This document shows positions 50,346 to 61,000 of a stretch of DNA of 64,000 nucleotides, piece after piece. The first letter of the stretch is position 1. Every line of letters begins with the position of its first letter. The translations under genes and the position numbers were made by a program. The notes below the pieces were generated by a model that was given only the letters and a program-made list of their open reading frames with translations, searched no databases and had not been told where the DNA came from. Origin of the DNA: Priestia taiwanensis (GTDB lineage: Bacteria; Bacillota; Bacilli; Bacillales; Bacillaceae_G); the NCBI RefSeq assembly GCF_014638355.1, contig NZ_BMFK01000001.1, forward strand, positions 1,317,160 to 1,381,159, read 5' to 3'.

Positions 50346-51113
50346 TTATTTTATTATTTTTGTTAACTTCTCTCGTAATTTAAAAATTGCCTTCGCATGG
50401 ATTTGCGAAACACGAGAGGTCGAAATACTTAAGATTTGGCCTATTTCTGTGAATGTAAGCTCTTCTTTATAGAACAAACTAATAACAATTTGTTCTTGCT
50501 CATTTAACATTTCAATAGACACAGATAAATCATTAAGCAACTCTTCTTTCATTAAGTGTTCTTCTGGCATTAACACATAATCATCTTTAATATGATACTT
50601 CGTTGATTCAGCTATACTCGTGTCTCGCTGAATATCATCAATAGATAATACATTCGCATATAACATATCCACTATCGAACTATGTACGTCATCTTCTGAC
50701 ATTTCTAATTCTTGCGCTATGTCACATGCTGTTATATTCCGAGAGTAAGTTTGCTCTAATTTTTCGACTGTCGCTTCGATTTTTTTTACTTTATCTCGTG
50801 CTGTACGCGGTAACCAATCTTCTTTGCGCAATCCATCTATAATAGCACCTCTTATCCGAAAAGAAGCATATGTATCAAACTTAAGATTCCTCGATGTATC
50901 AAACTTTTGCAAGGCATCGTATAATCCTATAAGACCAAAACTCTTTAATTCATCTCTACTAACATTTTTAGGTACGCTCATTCCAATGCGCTGTACTTGA
51001 TAATAAACGAGGGGCAAATACATTCTAACAAGGGAATCACCTACATGAGGATCACGTGTTGCTATCCATTTATCCCAGAGTACTTTATCCTCACTTTTTG
51101 ATGTTTGCACCAT
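50346..51113 (-). CDS. sigD: Sigma-D (FliA/WhiG-family) flagellar sigma factor
   Basis: RNA polymerase sigma factor of 255 residues, group 3. Region 2 FGLIGLYDALQKFDTSRNLKF (52-72 approx) and region 4 LTFTEIGQILSISTSRVSQIHAKA are present. Directs late flagellar, chemotaxis and autolysin genes; held by FlgM. Located at the distal end of fla/che, where position lowers its output in B. subtilis and produces bistable motility. The B. cereus group lacks this gene. Confidence 0.97.
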   Translation of the reverse strand: MVQTSKSEDKVLWDKWIATRDPHVGDSLVRMYLPLVYYQVQRIGMSVPKNVSRDELKSFGLIGLYDALQKFDTSRNLKFDTYASFRIRGAIIDGLRKEDWLPRTARDKVKKIEATVEKLEQTYSRNITACDIAQELEMSEDDVHSSIVDMLYANVLSIDDIQRDTSIAESTKYHIKDDYVLMPEEHLMKEELLNDLSVSIEMLNEQEQIVISLFYKEELTFTEIGQILSISTSRVSQIHAKAIFKLREKLTKIIK

Positions 51114-51136
51114 GCTTATCCACCTCAGCTTATTTG

Positions 51137-51628
51137 TTATATTTCTTTCGTTCCTTCATTTACAGTTCGGATTGCTAACTTACATGTTAAGGGAGAAAAT
51201 TCAATTGTACGACCTTTATTCCCTCCGACATCTTCGCTAACAATCATAATATGATGCTTTTTTAATACATCCTTTACTGCTTCCACATTTCTAGGACCTA
51301 TTCGAGTTAAATCACTTTTGGAACTAAATTGGAACATTTGAGCACCACCCGCGATTTTCGCACGTAACGATGCTTTCTTTCCACCTTCTGCATATATTTT
51401 TTCAAGTAAAACTGGTATTGCTGTATCCGCATACTTTGCTTTATTTTGAATAACACCTTTTGTCAGGCTAGAATCTGGCAACATAATATGTGCCAAACCA
51501 CCAATTTTACGTTCTTCATCATAAATCACAATCCCAACACACGATCCTAATCCCGCTGTTCGAATCGTTTGCAAAGATTTCACTACCCCTAGCTCCGATA
51601 TCCCAACTCTTACTACATCTGTACTCAC
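51137..51628 (-). CDS. cheD: CheD: chemoreceptor glutamine deamidase
   Basis: 163 residues from GTG at 51628, which follows AGGGG by 9 bases; the alternate TTG at 51637 overlaps cheC. Catalytic Cys30 (GLGSCVG) and His47 (GGLAHIMLP) are present. Deamidates receptors and stimulates CheC. It directly follows cheC. Confidence 0.93.
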   Translation of the reverse strand: MSTDVVRVGISELGVVKSLQTIRTAGLGSCVGIVIYDEERKIGGLAHIMLPDSSLTKGVIQNKAKYADTAIPVLLEKIYAEGGKKASLRAKIAGGAQMFQFSSKSDLTRIGPRNVEAVKDVLKKHHIMIVSEDVGGNKGRTIEFSPLTCKLAIRTVNEGTKEI

Positions 51629-51629
51629 T

Positions 51630-52250
51630 TTACTCAACCCCTAAAGCCCTGAAAATAGATCGAAGGCTTTCTGGATCTGGCATAAGTAAAAAATGACTAT
51701 TGTATGAATCCCCTGTTACATCTTCGTTAATTGTTGTATCAATCATAATAACAACGTCACTTTCTTGTGAAAGTTCGATTAAACTATGACTCAAACTAGC
51801 TCCTAACATATCAATACTTAGTTCAGGTACCGATGGATATAGACGCAGTTGTGAAAAATCTGATAGTGCTCGTAAATATGATCCCGCTAGTATATTTGAA
51901 AGCTCTTGCAGTGCAGAAATTGATAGTTCAGAACCATTCAGTTGTTCAAATGAAAATTCATTATCCGATGTTAAATGCTTAATAAAGTGCGTTGCTTGCT
52001 CTAATGTTAGTAATACATACATATTGCCTGTAATATCTCCCTCTAAACGAAGGAAAACAGATACAACTACACTTTCTGCTTCTCCTACACTTTCAATCAT
52101 TTCATTAAATGATAAAATTCGCACGCTTGGTACTTTCATATCAATTTTTTTTTGTAACAATTGAGATAAGGATGTCGCTGCATTCCCAGCACCAATATTT
52201 CCAATTTCTTTTAACACATCTAAATGAACAGGAGAAATATTATTATCCAT
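51630..52250 (-). CDS. cheC: CheC: CheY-P phosphatase
   Basis: 206 residues with two pseudo-symmetric active-site helices: E15xxN18 in EIGNIGAGNA and ELSNILAG near 115. No phospho-acceptor; it removes phosphate from CheY-P and is controlled by CheD. Follows cheW by 11 bases. Confidence 0.94.
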   Translation of the reverse strand: MDNNISPVHLDVLKEIGNIGAGNAATSLSQLLQKKIDMKVPSVRILSFNEMIESVGEAESVVVSVFLRLEGDITGNMYVLLTLEQATHFIKHLTSDNEFSFEQLNGSELSISALQELSNILAGSYLRALSDFSQLRLYPSVPELSIDMLGASLSHSLIELSQESDVVIMIDTTINEDVTGDSYNSHFLLMPDPESLRSIFRALGVE

Positions 52251-52261
52251 ATATATTTCTC

Positions 52262-52726
52262 CTACTGTACAAGACTTTCATTTTCTTCTTTCATTTGTAA
52301 CACTTTTTCTAAGTGTAACAAATTAAGCAATCTTCTTTCTAACTTTGCAATGCCTTTTATATAATCTGTATGTATGCTACCAACTACTTTTGGCGCTGCT
52401 TCAATACTGTCAACCGGAATATCTAATACATCGTTAGCTGCATCTACAATTAATCCTACTTCTGTTCCACGAATCGAGATAATAATAATTCTCGTATTTT
52501 CTGTATGTGGAACTGCATCCATTCCAAATCGAAGACGTAAATCGACAATTGGTAACACAACACCTCGTAAATTAATAACACCTCGAATATAGGCTTTTGT
52601 TTGAGGTACACGTGTAATATATTGAAGTTTTTCTATTGACTGCACTTGTTGTACAGGGATAGCGTATTCCTCATGATTTAATTCAAACACGATTACTTTT
52701 TCCTCAGCAATTGTTTCCACGTTCAT
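52262..52726 (-). CDS. cheW: CheW: chemotaxis coupling protein
   Basis: 154 residues, a double SH3-like fold linking receptors to CheA. FELNHEEYAIPVQQVQSIE at the start and the NLRGVVLPIVDLR core are typical. ATG follows AGGGGCGGG. Between cheA and cheC. Confidence 0.95.
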   Translation of the reverse strand: MNVETIAEEKVIVFELNHEEYAIPVQQVQSIEKLQYITRVPQTKAYIRGVINLRGVVLPIVDLRLRFGMDAVPHTENTRIIIISIRGTEVGLIVDAANDVLDIPVDSIEAAPKVVGSIHTDYIKGIAKLERRLLNLLHLEKVLQMKEENESLVQ

Positions 52727-52752
52727 CCCGCCCCTATTTTATAAACTTAGCC

Positions 52753-54798
52753 TCACTTAATTAATGCATTACAATCAATAATTAACGCTACTTGTCCATC
52801 TCCTAAAATCGTTGCGCCTGAGATTGCAAATACACTATCTAAGTAGCTACCTAATGACTTTAAGACAATCTCTTGTTGTCCAATGAAAGAGTTCACAACT
52901 AATCCAGCTGTCTTATCTCCTTTTCGTACAAGGACAACAGAATGATATTCTTCTTTCACACCATCTTCTGGTACTTCAAAAATATCTTTTAAGAAAATTA
53001 GCGGTACAACATTACCTCTAAAGTCAATTACTTTTTGTCCATGTGCACTTAAGATATCTGATTGATGCACAATAGCCGTTTCGATAATAGACGAAAGCGG
53101 TATCGCATACTTTTCTTTCTTAATTTCTACTAATAGTGCTGAAATGATAGATAATGTTAACGGTAATTGGATTGCAAACGTAGAACCTGCTCCTTCTACC
53201 GAATCGATTGTTAAAGAACCACCAAGTGATTCAATTGTATTCTTTACAACATCTAAACCAACACCACGACCAGATATATCAGATAATTTATCTGCTGTTG
53301 AGAATCCAGATGACAAGATCAACTCAAACACTTGACGGTCTGTCATTGTTACTGCTTGTTGCTCTGTCACTACGCCGCGGCTAATCGCTTTTTGTAATAC
53401 TTTATCACGATTAATACCCGCTCCGTCGTCTTGAATTTCAATAAAGACATGATTACCGCTATGGTACGCTTTTAATTTAATTGTACCTATTTCTGATTTT
53501 CCTTTTTCTTTGCGAACATCCGGCATTTCTAAGCCATGATCTAGCGCATTACGAATTAAATGAACTAAAGGATCTCCAATTTCGTCAATAACTGTGCGGT
53601 CTAGTTCTGTATCTGCTCCAATAATCTCAAGATCTACTTGCTTCCCTAAGTCACGCGCTAATTGGCGTACCATTCGTGGGAAGCGATTAAATACTGTTTC
53701 CACCGGAACCATTCGCATATTCAAAATAATGCTTTGTAAATCGCCTGATATACGTGCCATTCTCTCTACTGTTTCTTGAAGTTCTACATCATTCAATTCT
53801 TTCGAAATTTGCTCTAGTCTCCCGCGATCAATAACTAACTCTTCAAATAAGTTCATTAAAATATCTAATCGCTCGATGTTCACACGAATTGTCTTATTAG
53901 CAGCTTGATTGGCTTTATTTTTTGTATTTGTTTCTTGTTTTACGTCTTTCACTGGCGTCACTTCAGCTACTTCTTGTACAACTGGTTGTGTAACTTGTTC
54001 TTGTTGTACTGGTTTCGTTTCTTCCTGTTCTCTTGGAGGTTCATCCACATTAATTGCCTCTATATGTACATGATCAACTTCTGAAACTTTTAAAATACGA
54101 TTCTGGATTTCTTCCATTGCTACATTTGAAACGAATGTAATCGAAAACTCAAAATCAAACTTTTCTTCTTCTAATAATTCAACAGACGGTGTTGTTCGAA
54201 TTACTTCACCAAGCTGCTCGAGTGCTTCAAATACCATAAATACACGAACGCCTCTTAGCAAGCAGTCTTCTCTTAAAGTAACTGTAATTTCGTACGGTTC
54301 AAACCCTTGTTCCTTCGATTGTTGTAGCACTGCATATTCATATCCATCGTATGTTTGTACTACTTTCTCCTCTGAATCAGCTTCCATCACGGTAGCAGCT
54401 ACTTCCTCTATACCAAATGTCCCGTTCTCAATACTTTCTAACTTCGAAACAACTTCACTAACATCGCGTTTTCCATCTCCACCTTCTGCGATACTCGTTA
54501 CCATTGCTTCTAAGTCATCAATTGATTGAAATACAACATCTAATATTTCTGTTGTTACAGCTAATTTATTATTTCGAATACTATCTAATACATTCTCCAT
54601 TTGATGTGTTAATTGAGCTAAATCTTCATACCCCATCGTTGCAGACATACCTTTTAACGTATGCGCTGAACGGAAAATTTCATTTACAATAGAAACATCA
54701 GTCGGATTTTTTTCTAATAATAGCAATTGCTCATTTATCGCTTGCAAATGCTCTTTACTCTCTTCTATAAACATATCTAAATATTGATTCATATCCAT
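52753..54798 (-). CDS. cheA: CheA: chemotaxis histidine kinase
   Basis: 681 residues from the chosen ATG (54798), 8 bases after GGGGAG. P1 HPt domain with phospho-acceptor His46 in SAHTLKG, P2 CheY-binding domain (about 150-245), dimer domain P3, ATPase P4 with LVHLIRNALDHGLE and GRGVGLDVV boxes, and CheW-like P5 (about 545-680). Phosphorylates CheY and CheB. Uses the Bacillus logic, where attractant raises CheA activity. Confidence 0.96.
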   Translation of the reverse strand: MDMNQYLDMFIEESKEHLQAINEQLLLLEKNPTDVSIVNEIFRSAHTLKGMSATMGYEDLAQLTHQMENVLDSIRNNKLAVTTEILDVVFQSIDDLEAMVTSIAEGGDGKRDVSEVVSKLESIENGTFGIEEVAATVMEADSEEKVVQTYDGYEYAVLQQSKEQGFEPYEITVTLREDCLLRGVRVFMVFEALEQLGEVIRTTPSVELLEEEKFDFEFSITFVSNVAMEEIQNRILKVSEVDHVHIEAINVDEPPREQEETKPVQQEQVTQPVVQEVAEVTPVKDVKQETNTKNKANQAANKTIRVNIERLDILMNLFEELVIDRGRLEQISKELNDVELQETVERMARISGDLQSIILNMRMVPVETVFNRFPRMVRQLARDLGKQVDLEIIGADTELDRTVIDEIGDPLVHLIRNALDHGLEMPDVRKEKGKSEIGTIKLKAYHSGNHVFIEIQDDGAGINRDKVLQKAISRGVVTEQQAVTMTDRQVFELILSSGFSTADKLSDISGRGVGLDVVKNTIESLGGSLTIDSVEGAGSTFAIQLPLTLSIISALLVEIKKEKYAIPLSSIIETAIVHQSDILSAHGQKVIDFRGNVVPLIFLKDIFEVPEDGVKEEYHSVVLVRKGDKTAGLVVNSFIGQQEIVLKSLGSYLDSVFAISGATILGDGQVALIIDCNALIK

Positions 54799-54811
54799 TG
54801 CCATCACTCCC

Positions 54812-55858
54812 CTATAAACTAGAATATTTCATGATGCTCTTCGCAATTTCTTCAACATCTACTATGTGGTCCACTACACTCGCAGCAATTGCGCTTTTTG
54901 GCATCCCAAAAACTACCGATGTTTCTTTCGACTGAGCAATTGTAATAACACTCTGTTCTCTTTTCAGGGCAACAAGCCCTTCTGTGCCATCAGAACCCAT
55001 CCCAGTCATCACAACGTGAACTTGATGGTAATCATCCCATCCAACTAATGATTCAAAGAGTGTGTCAACAGATGGACGATGTCCTCTACGAGGCGCTTCT
55101 TTCGTCAAACCAATCTCTGCTGTCATTCCCTTTTTCATTATTTTCATATGAAAATCACCAGGAGCAATATATGCCACGCCATTTTGAAGGCTTTCTCCAT
55201 GTTCAGCCTCTTTTACTGTAATTTGAGAACATGCGTTTAATCGTACAGCTAAAGATTTCGTGAATCCAGCAGGCATATGTTGCACAATTAATACTGGAAA
55301 ATCAATCTCAGCAGGAAACTTTGCTAGCACTTCCTGAAGTGCTCGTGGCCCCCCTGTTGAAACACCTATACATACTAATTTCTTCTTTTTTCCTTTAGAC
55401 GGAGAAAAAGGTAAGACAACTGGCGTAATTGACGTATCATGTACTTTTCGTCCTATATTTGCACTAGCTGCTGAAACAACTTTATCTATCACTGTATAGC
55501 CAAATGTTGCTGAATCAAACTTCATCATACTCGTTGGTTTCGTAATGAAGTCTACAGCACCATACTGCATCGCAATAATTGTATTTTCCGCTCCCTCTTT
55601 TGTTGTACTTGAGCACATTACAACAGGAAGTGGATATTCTTTCATTAATTGTTGAAGCGTTTCCAAGCCATCCATAATCGGCATTTCAACATCCATGGTA
55701 ACAACATCTGGCTGTAAGAGCGGTAATTTTTCTAACGCATCTTTCCCATTTCGTAGTGTACCTATTACTTCAATACGCCCATCCTCTTCCAATAATCCTT
55801 TAAGCACTTGCCTCATGAAGGCCGAGTCATCTACAATTACTACTTTTACTTTCTTCAT
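54812..55858 (-). CDS. cheB: CheB: receptor methylesterase response regulator
   Basis: 348 residues from ATG at 55858; an ATG three codons upstream overlaps the flhG stop as ATGA and is the alternative. Receiver domain with Asp10, Asp11 and phospho-Asp56, then a methylesterase domain with the Ser in GVSTGGPRAL near 163, the His in VQHMPAGF and the Asp in MTGMGSDG. Demethylates chemoreceptors. Confidence 0.95.
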   Translation of the reverse strand: MKKVKVVIVDDSAFMRQVLKGLLEEDGRIEVIGTLRNGKDALEKLPLLQPDVVTMDVEMPIMDGLETLQQLMKEYPLPVVMCSSTTKEGAENTIIAMQYGAVDFITKPTSMMKFDSATFGYTVIDKVVSAASANIGRKVHDTSITPVVLPFSPSKGKKKKLVCIGVSTGGPRALQEVLAKFPAEIDFPVLIVQHMPAGFTKSLAVRLNACSQITVKEAEHGESLQNGVAYIAPGDFHMKIMKKGMTAEIGLTKEAPRRGHRPSVDTLFESLVGWDDYHQVHVVMTGMGSDGTEGLVALKREQSVITIAQSKETSVVFGMPKSAIAASVVDHIVDVEEIAKSIMKYSSL

Positions 55859-55863
55859 CCTTC

Positions 55864-56733
55864 TCATTTCCTTTTCAAAAAGAATGTGCGCAGCTTATCA
55901 ACAAACCCTTCTTTCTGCTCTGTCCACACGTTATCATTACTCAAGCCAAGATATTGATTAACAATCGTCACTATCGCTTGACTAACAGCACTCTTTGGAT
56001 CATAAACAGTGAATGGTACTTGTTCAATAACAGCCTTCATCACTAATTCATCATGAACTATACTACCTAACATTTGAATATCTTGCTGTAAGAAATGTTT
56101 CGCTGCATTTGCAATTCGCATGGAAACTTGCTCTCCATCTCTTTTACTCCAAACCTTATTAACAACTAGATAATAAGCGACACCCTTCTCAAACGAACAC
56201 ATATACTTCATCATAGAGTATGCATCCGTAATTGCGGTCGGTTCTGGAGTCGTAATAATCATCATATCTTCCACAGAACGAAGAAATGCTAAGTTTATTT
56301 CTGTAACTCCAGCTCCCATATCAAATAGAATATAATCATACCTTCCTATTACCATTTCAAGTTGAACAAAGAAATAATTTAGCTTTTCCTCATTAAATTG
56401 AAACACTTCATGAAAGCCAGTACCTCCAGCAATATAATCTAATCCAAACGTTCCTGTATTTATAATATCATGAATAGTGACACCATTCTTAAAAATATCG
56501 ACAAAATTCCCCTTTGCTGGTTCACCAAGGATTAGTTCGACATTTCCCATCCCAAGATCCATATCAATAAGCAATACTTTTTTACCTTTTTTGGCAAGCT
56601 GTAAGGAGAAATTCACGGAAAAATTAGATTTACCAACTCCTCCTTTGCCACTAACAATCGCTATCGTTCGTGCTTTACGTGCTATTTTACTAGCGTTAAT
56701 TTTCCTTCTAAGAACCTCAGCTTGATCTCTCAT
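55864..56733 (-). CDS. flhG: FlhG (YlxH): MinD/ParA-like flagellar number regulator
   Basis: 289 residues with deviant Walker A SGKGGVGKSN at 28-37 and LLIDMDLGMGN for the signature Asp. ATP-dependent dimer on the membrane that patterns flagellar basal bodies and activates FlhF GTPase through its N-terminal DQAEVLR segment. Overlaps the end of flhF by 17 bases and abuts cheB. Confidence 0.95.
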   Translation of the reverse strand: MRDQAEVLRRKINASKIARKARTIAIVSGKGGVGKSNFSVNFSLQLAKKGKKVLLIDMDLGMGNVELILGEPAKGNFVDIFKNGVTIHDIINTGTFGLDYIAGGTGFHEVFQFNEEKLNYFFVQLEMVIGRYDYILFDMGAGVTEINLAFLRSVEDMMIITTPEPTAITDAYSMMKYMCSFEKGVAYYLVVNKVWSKRDGEQVSMRIANAAKHFLQQDIQMLGSIVHDELVMKAVIEQVPFTVYDPKSAVSQAIVTIVNQYLGLSNDNVWTEQKEGFVDKLRTFFLKRK

Positions 56734-57868
56734 TCGTATAACGCTCCATTAATACATGTAAAATTGCTGTAGGATTTCCTTCTACAATATCATCCGGTAC
56801 ATTTTGGCCATTCGTCATATAAGCAACACCAAGATTATATTCATTCATAATATTTAGCATTGCACCATAACTTAATGTTTCGTCCATTTTCGTAAAGACA
56901 AGTCGATTAATACCAATCGCTTGAAACTGTGATGTAATCTTTCTCATATCCTCATATTTAGAAGTAAGCGATAAAACTAAGAGTGTCTCTGTTTGTGAAA
57001 AATCAATAATTTCTTTGAGACCCTCAATATACGTCTTATCAGTGAAATTTCTTCCTGCCGTATCAATTAAGACTAAGTCATAGTCTTCAAATTGTTGAAT
57101 CGCTTGATGAAAATCCTCTAACGTATAACATACTTCTATTGGAACGTTCAAAATAGACGCATATGTTTTCAATTGTTCAATTGCACCAATCCGATATGTA
57201 TCAGTTGTAATAAACGCAATTCTCTTCTGTAATTTCAGCATTGCTTCCGCTGCGATTTTAGCCAAAGTTGTCGTTTTTCCAACTCCGGTTGGACCCACTA
57301 CATTGATGTACTTACATTCGTTACTTATTTTCCCGTAATCTAAATGAGAAATTTCATTATATAGTATTTCTTTCATCCAACCTTCGACCATCTCATCACT
57401 TGCTTTTGATTGGTGCACGTACCACTTTTCTAGTAGCTTCTCCATGCAGATAGATCTAAATGATGAAGATATTTCTTGCTCTTGCATGAAAGTATCCCAT
57501 TTGGCAAGGGGTAAAGGATATGATGTATTTCTATTAACTTCCTTTGTTTCTTTCATTTCTGATAATAATTCTTTTAAATCTGTAATTTCAGCTAACAACT
57601 GCTCTTCTTTTATAGACGAAACTGGAAGAGGTGGTGTAACAGGTTCCACCACTTCCCTTTTTATAGTAGAGCGCGGCACAAAAGAAGTAGCGTGTACTTC
57701 TTCATCAATTGCCGCTATTACTTCCATTTTCTTTGTTTTGAACATTCCGAGGAAGCCACCTACATAAATAACTTTCGAACTAAGAATAACCGCATCGCTA
57801 CCTAATTCTTCTTTGATTTTTTTCGTTGCCTCTCCTATCGACGGTGCCACGTATTTTTTTATTTTCAC
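56717..57868 (-). CDS. flhF: FlhF: SRP-type GTPase for flagellar placement
   Basis: 383 residues. N-terminal basic domain, N domain, and G domain with GPTGVGKTTTLAK starting near 190, plus DTAGRNF and TKMDET. Targets early flagellar components to the site of assembly. The GTG start overlaps the flhA stop as GTGA. It is followed by an overlap with flhG. Confidence 0.95.
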   Translation of the reverse strand: MKIKKYVAPSIGEATKKIKEELGSDAVILSSKVIYVGGFLGMFKTKKMEVIAAIDEEVHATSFVPRSTIKREVVEPVTPPLPVSSIKEEQLLAEITDLKELLSEMKETKEVNRNTSYPLPLAKWDTFMQEQEISSSFRSICMEKLLEKWYVHQSKASDEMVEGWMKEILYNEISHLDYGKISNECKYINVVGPTGVGKTTTLAKIAAEAMLKLQKRIAFITTDTYRIGAIEQLKTYASILNVPIEVCYTLEDFHQAIQQFEDYDLVLIDTAGRNFTDKTYIEGLKEIIDFSQTETLLVLSLTSKYEDMRKITSQFQAIGINRLVFTKMDETLSYGAMLNIMNEYNLGVAYMTNGQNVPDDIVEGNPTAILHVLMERYTNERSS

Positions 57869-59901
57869 TCAATTGTCACCATCCCAACACTTTGCACTTC
57901 AATATTTGCTTCTAATTCGTTATAAGAGAGTACTGGAACTGTTGGCATATAACGTTCTAACAACTGTTTCACGTGCATACGTACAGCTGGCGAACATAAT
58001 AAAATTGCAGACTGTTCCATTAACGATACTTTCTCTGCTTCTTGTGCTACAGCTTGAATAATTGCTTGTGATGTCATTGGATCAATCGATAGGTAATTAC
58101 CGTGTTCCATTTGTTGAATACTATCTGCAATTATTTTTTCTACTTTTCCGGATAATGTAATAACTTTAATTACACCATTATTACCACTATATTGCTTTGT
58201 AATTTGTCTTGCTAATGCTTGTCTAACGTATTCTGTTAATACATCTGTATCTGTTGTTAATCGACCATAATCAGCTAATGTTTCAAAAATAGTTGGTAAG
58301 TTGCGTATGGATACTTTTTCCATTAGTAACTTCGCTAATACTTTCTGTATATCTCCAACACTTAACGGGCTTGGTGTTACTTCCTCTACCAAGATTGGAT
58401 ATGTTTCTTTTACATGATCAATTAAATTCTTCGTTTCTTGACGACCTAATAATTCATGTGCATGCGCCTTAATAAGTTCCGTCATATGTGTCGATACAAC
58501 TGAAGGTGGATCAACAACCGTATAATTAAACATTTCTGCTTGTTCTTTCATTTCTTCTGAAATCCACTTAGCTGGTAAACCAAATGATGGCTCCACTGTA
58601 TCAATACCTACAATAGATTCTTCATCATACCCTGGGCTCAGCGCTAAATAATGATCGAGTAACAACTCACCTCTCGCAACTTCATTCCCTTTAATCTTTA
58701 AGCAATATTCATTCGGTTGCAATTGGACATTATCTCGAACCCGAACAACAGGAATAACCATTCCAAGCTCCATGGCTAACTGTCTACGAATCATCACAAT
58801 TCGATCAAGTAAGTCTCCTCCTTGTGATACATCCGCTAACGGTATTAAACCGTAACCAAATTCGAACTCGATTGGATCTACTTCTAACAATTTTACAATT
58901 GCTTCTGGACTCTTCATTTCGTTCGTTTCTACTTCTTGCTCCATTTCTTCGACTTCAATTGGATCCACTTGTGGTTTGATTGTCATCTTATACGCCGCAA
59001 AGATTAACAAACCAGCGACAGGGAACGTTAAGAAAATTCCTATCGGTGTGAAAATTCCAAGTGTAGCAATTGTTCCAGCTGCCACGTAAAGAAGCTTTGG
59101 ATAATTAAATAACTGTGCTGTAACATCAGCAGAGAAGTTCTCATTTGATGCACTGCGAGTCACAATTAATCCAGTTGCAGTAGATAGTAATAATGCTGGG
59201 ATTTGGCTGACGATACCGTCACCAACAGTTAACATCGTATACTTTACACTTGCCTCATTTAAAGAAAGATCTTGTTGCACCATTCCGATAATGATACCGA
59301 AAATAATGTTAATTAATAGAATAACAATACCTGCAATGGCGTCTCCCTTTACGAACTTCGTTGCACCATCCATCGATCCATAGAAATCTGCTTCTCTAGC
59401 TACTTTATCTCGACGCTCTTTCGCTTGTGCGTCAGAAATAATACCTGCATTCAAGTCTGCATCTATACTCATTTGCTTACCAGGCATTGCATCTAACGTG
59501 AATCTTGCTGCTACTTCAGATACACGTTCCGAACCTTTTGTAATAACGATAAATTGAATGATAACTAGTATTAAGAAAACAACAAACCCTACTAATACAT
59601 CTCCACCGATAACAAATGTTCCAAATGCCTCGACTACTTGTCCGGCATGACCTTCACCTAAGATTGCTCGTGTAGTCGACACGTTCAATCCTAATCGGAA
59701 TAATGTTAACAATAGAATCAAAGAGGGAAATACCGAGAAGTCTAGCGGCTCTCTTAAATTCATTGAAATAAGAAGTACTAATAACGCTAACGTTATATTA
59801 ACGATAATGAAAAAACTTAACAGCCATGTCGGTAACGGGATGATAAGCATTGCCACAATAAGAATTACACTAACTAAGACAGAAATATCTCTTACCTTCA
59901 T
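57865..59901 (-). CDS. flhA: FlhA: flagellar type III export gate
   Basis: 679 residues from ATG at 59901, 10 bases after AAGGAGA. Eight N-terminal transmembrane helices (to about 320) with the FHIPEP-family loop MPGKQMSIDADLNAG, then the cytoplasmic ring domain. Proton-driven export of flagellar subunits. Between flhB and flhF. Confidence 0.97.
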   Translation of the reverse strand: MKVRDISVLVSVILIVAMLIIPLPTWLLSFFIIVNITLALLVLLISMNLREPLDFSVFPSLILLLTLFRLGLNVSTTRAILGEGHAGQVVEAFGTFVIGGDVLVGFVVFLILVIIQFIVITKGSERVSEVAARFTLDAMPGKQMSIDADLNAGIISDAQAKERRDKVAREADFYGSMDGATKFVKGDAIAGIVILLINIIFGIIIGMVQQDLSLNEASVKYTMLTVGDGIVSQIPALLLSTATGLIVTRSASNENFSADVTAQLFNYPKLLYVAAGTIATLGIFTPIGIFLTFPVAGLLIFAAYKMTIKPQVDPIEVEEMEQEVETNEMKSPEAIVKLLEVDPIEFEFGYGLIPLADVSQGGDLLDRIVMIRRQLAMELGMVIPVVRVRDNVQLQPNEYCLKIKGNEVARGELLLDHYLALSPGYDEESIVGIDTVEPSFGLPAKWISEEMKEQAEMFNYTVVDPPSVVSTHMTELIKAHAHELLGRQETKNLIDHVKETYPILVEEVTPSPLSVGDIQKVLAKLLMEKVSIRNLPTIFETLADYGRLTTDTDVLTEYVRQALARQITKQYSGNNGVIKVITLSGKVEKIIADSIQQMEHGNYLSIDPMTSQAIIQAVAQEAEKVSLMEQSAILLCSPAVRMHVKQLLERYMPTVPVLSYNELEANIEVQSVGMVTIE

Positions 59902-59916
59902 GAACAATTTCTCTCC

Positions 59917-60999
59917 TTACACTTTCTTTTTCACCTGATATACATACGCTAATATTTCTGCTACAACTTTAAAAAAACTTTCAGGAATTTCGTCTCCAAT
60001 TTCACTTTGAGCATAAAGCGCTCTCGCTAATGGTTTATTTTCAACCATGACAATGTCGTGGTCATTTGCGATGTCTTTAATCTTTTGTGCGACAAAGTCT
60101 ACACCTTTTGCAACAATAAACGGGGCATCGCGTTTTTCATCGTCGTATTTTAATGCAATTGCATAATGAGTTGGGTTCGTAATAATAACATCTGCATTCG
60201 GAATTTCCTGCATCATACGACGCATCGACATTTCTCGTTGCTTTTGCTTAATTTTCGACTTAATGAATGGGTCTCCTTCCATCTTTTTATGTTCATCTTT
60301 AATATCTTGTTTTGACATACGAATGTTCTTTTCAAAATCATATTTCTGATACGCATAATCAAAAATAGATAAAGCTACTAAAGCAACAGACACAAAGAGC
60401 CCCATCTGAATCATAATATCGAAAATCATTTCTAACGAGCTACTAAGTGGGATAAGCGCTAAATTTAGTAACTCTCCAGCGTGTCCCCATAGAATGAATG
60501 TAGCAATAGAACCAATTAATATTACTTTCAAAATTGATTTCACTAACTCTACGATTGCTCGTAATGAATAGATGCGTTTAAATCCAGAAAGCGGATTTAT
60601 TCGATTCCCCTTCATTTGAATAGACTCTGTTGAGAACATAAAGCCTACTTGAATATAGTTTGCTACTAATGCACTAAGAAACGCTGCACCAACAAATGGT
60701 GCAACCATCATCATAAAATCTATTAAGATTTCATACGACAAGGAAGCGATATTTTGTGGTGTTACTTCTTTTGTCATATATACGCTAAAACTCTTTACAA
60801 GAAAATTTTGCAATCGATCATACAAATATCCCTTACCTGCGTACAACACTAAAAAACTAGCAAATAAAATAAGGGCTGTGTTCACATCTGCACTTTTTGC
60901 TACTTGCCCTTTGTCACGAGACTCTTCTCTTTTCTTAGGAGTAGCTTTCTCTGTTTTTTCGCCAGAGAAAAGTTGTAAGTCTAATTTTAATTGTGCCAT
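59917..60999 (-). CDS. flhB: FlhB: flagellar export switch protein
   Basis: 360 residues with four transmembrane helices and a C-terminal autocleaving domain. The NPTH cleavage motif (ITNPTHYAIAL) lies near 273-276. Controls the change from rod/hook to filament substrates. Begins one base after fliR. Confidence 0.97.
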   Translation of the reverse strand: MAQLKLDLQLFSGEKTEKATPKKREESRDKGQVAKSADVNTALILFASFLVLYAGKGYLYDRLQNFLVKSFSVYMTKEVTPQNIASLSYEILIDFMMMVAPFVGAAFLSALVANYIQVGFMFSTESIQMKGNRINPLSGFKRIYSLRAIVELVKSILKVILIGSIATFILWGHAGELLNLALIPLSSSLEMIFDIMIQMGLFVSVALVALSIFDYAYQKYDFEKNIRMSKQDIKDEHKKMEGDPFIKSKIKQKQREMSMRRMMQEIPNADVIITNPTHYAIALKYDDEKRDAPFIVAKGVDFVAQKIKDIANDHDIVMVENKPLARALYAQSEIGDEIPESFFKVVAEILAYVYQVKKKV

Positions 61000-61000
61000 C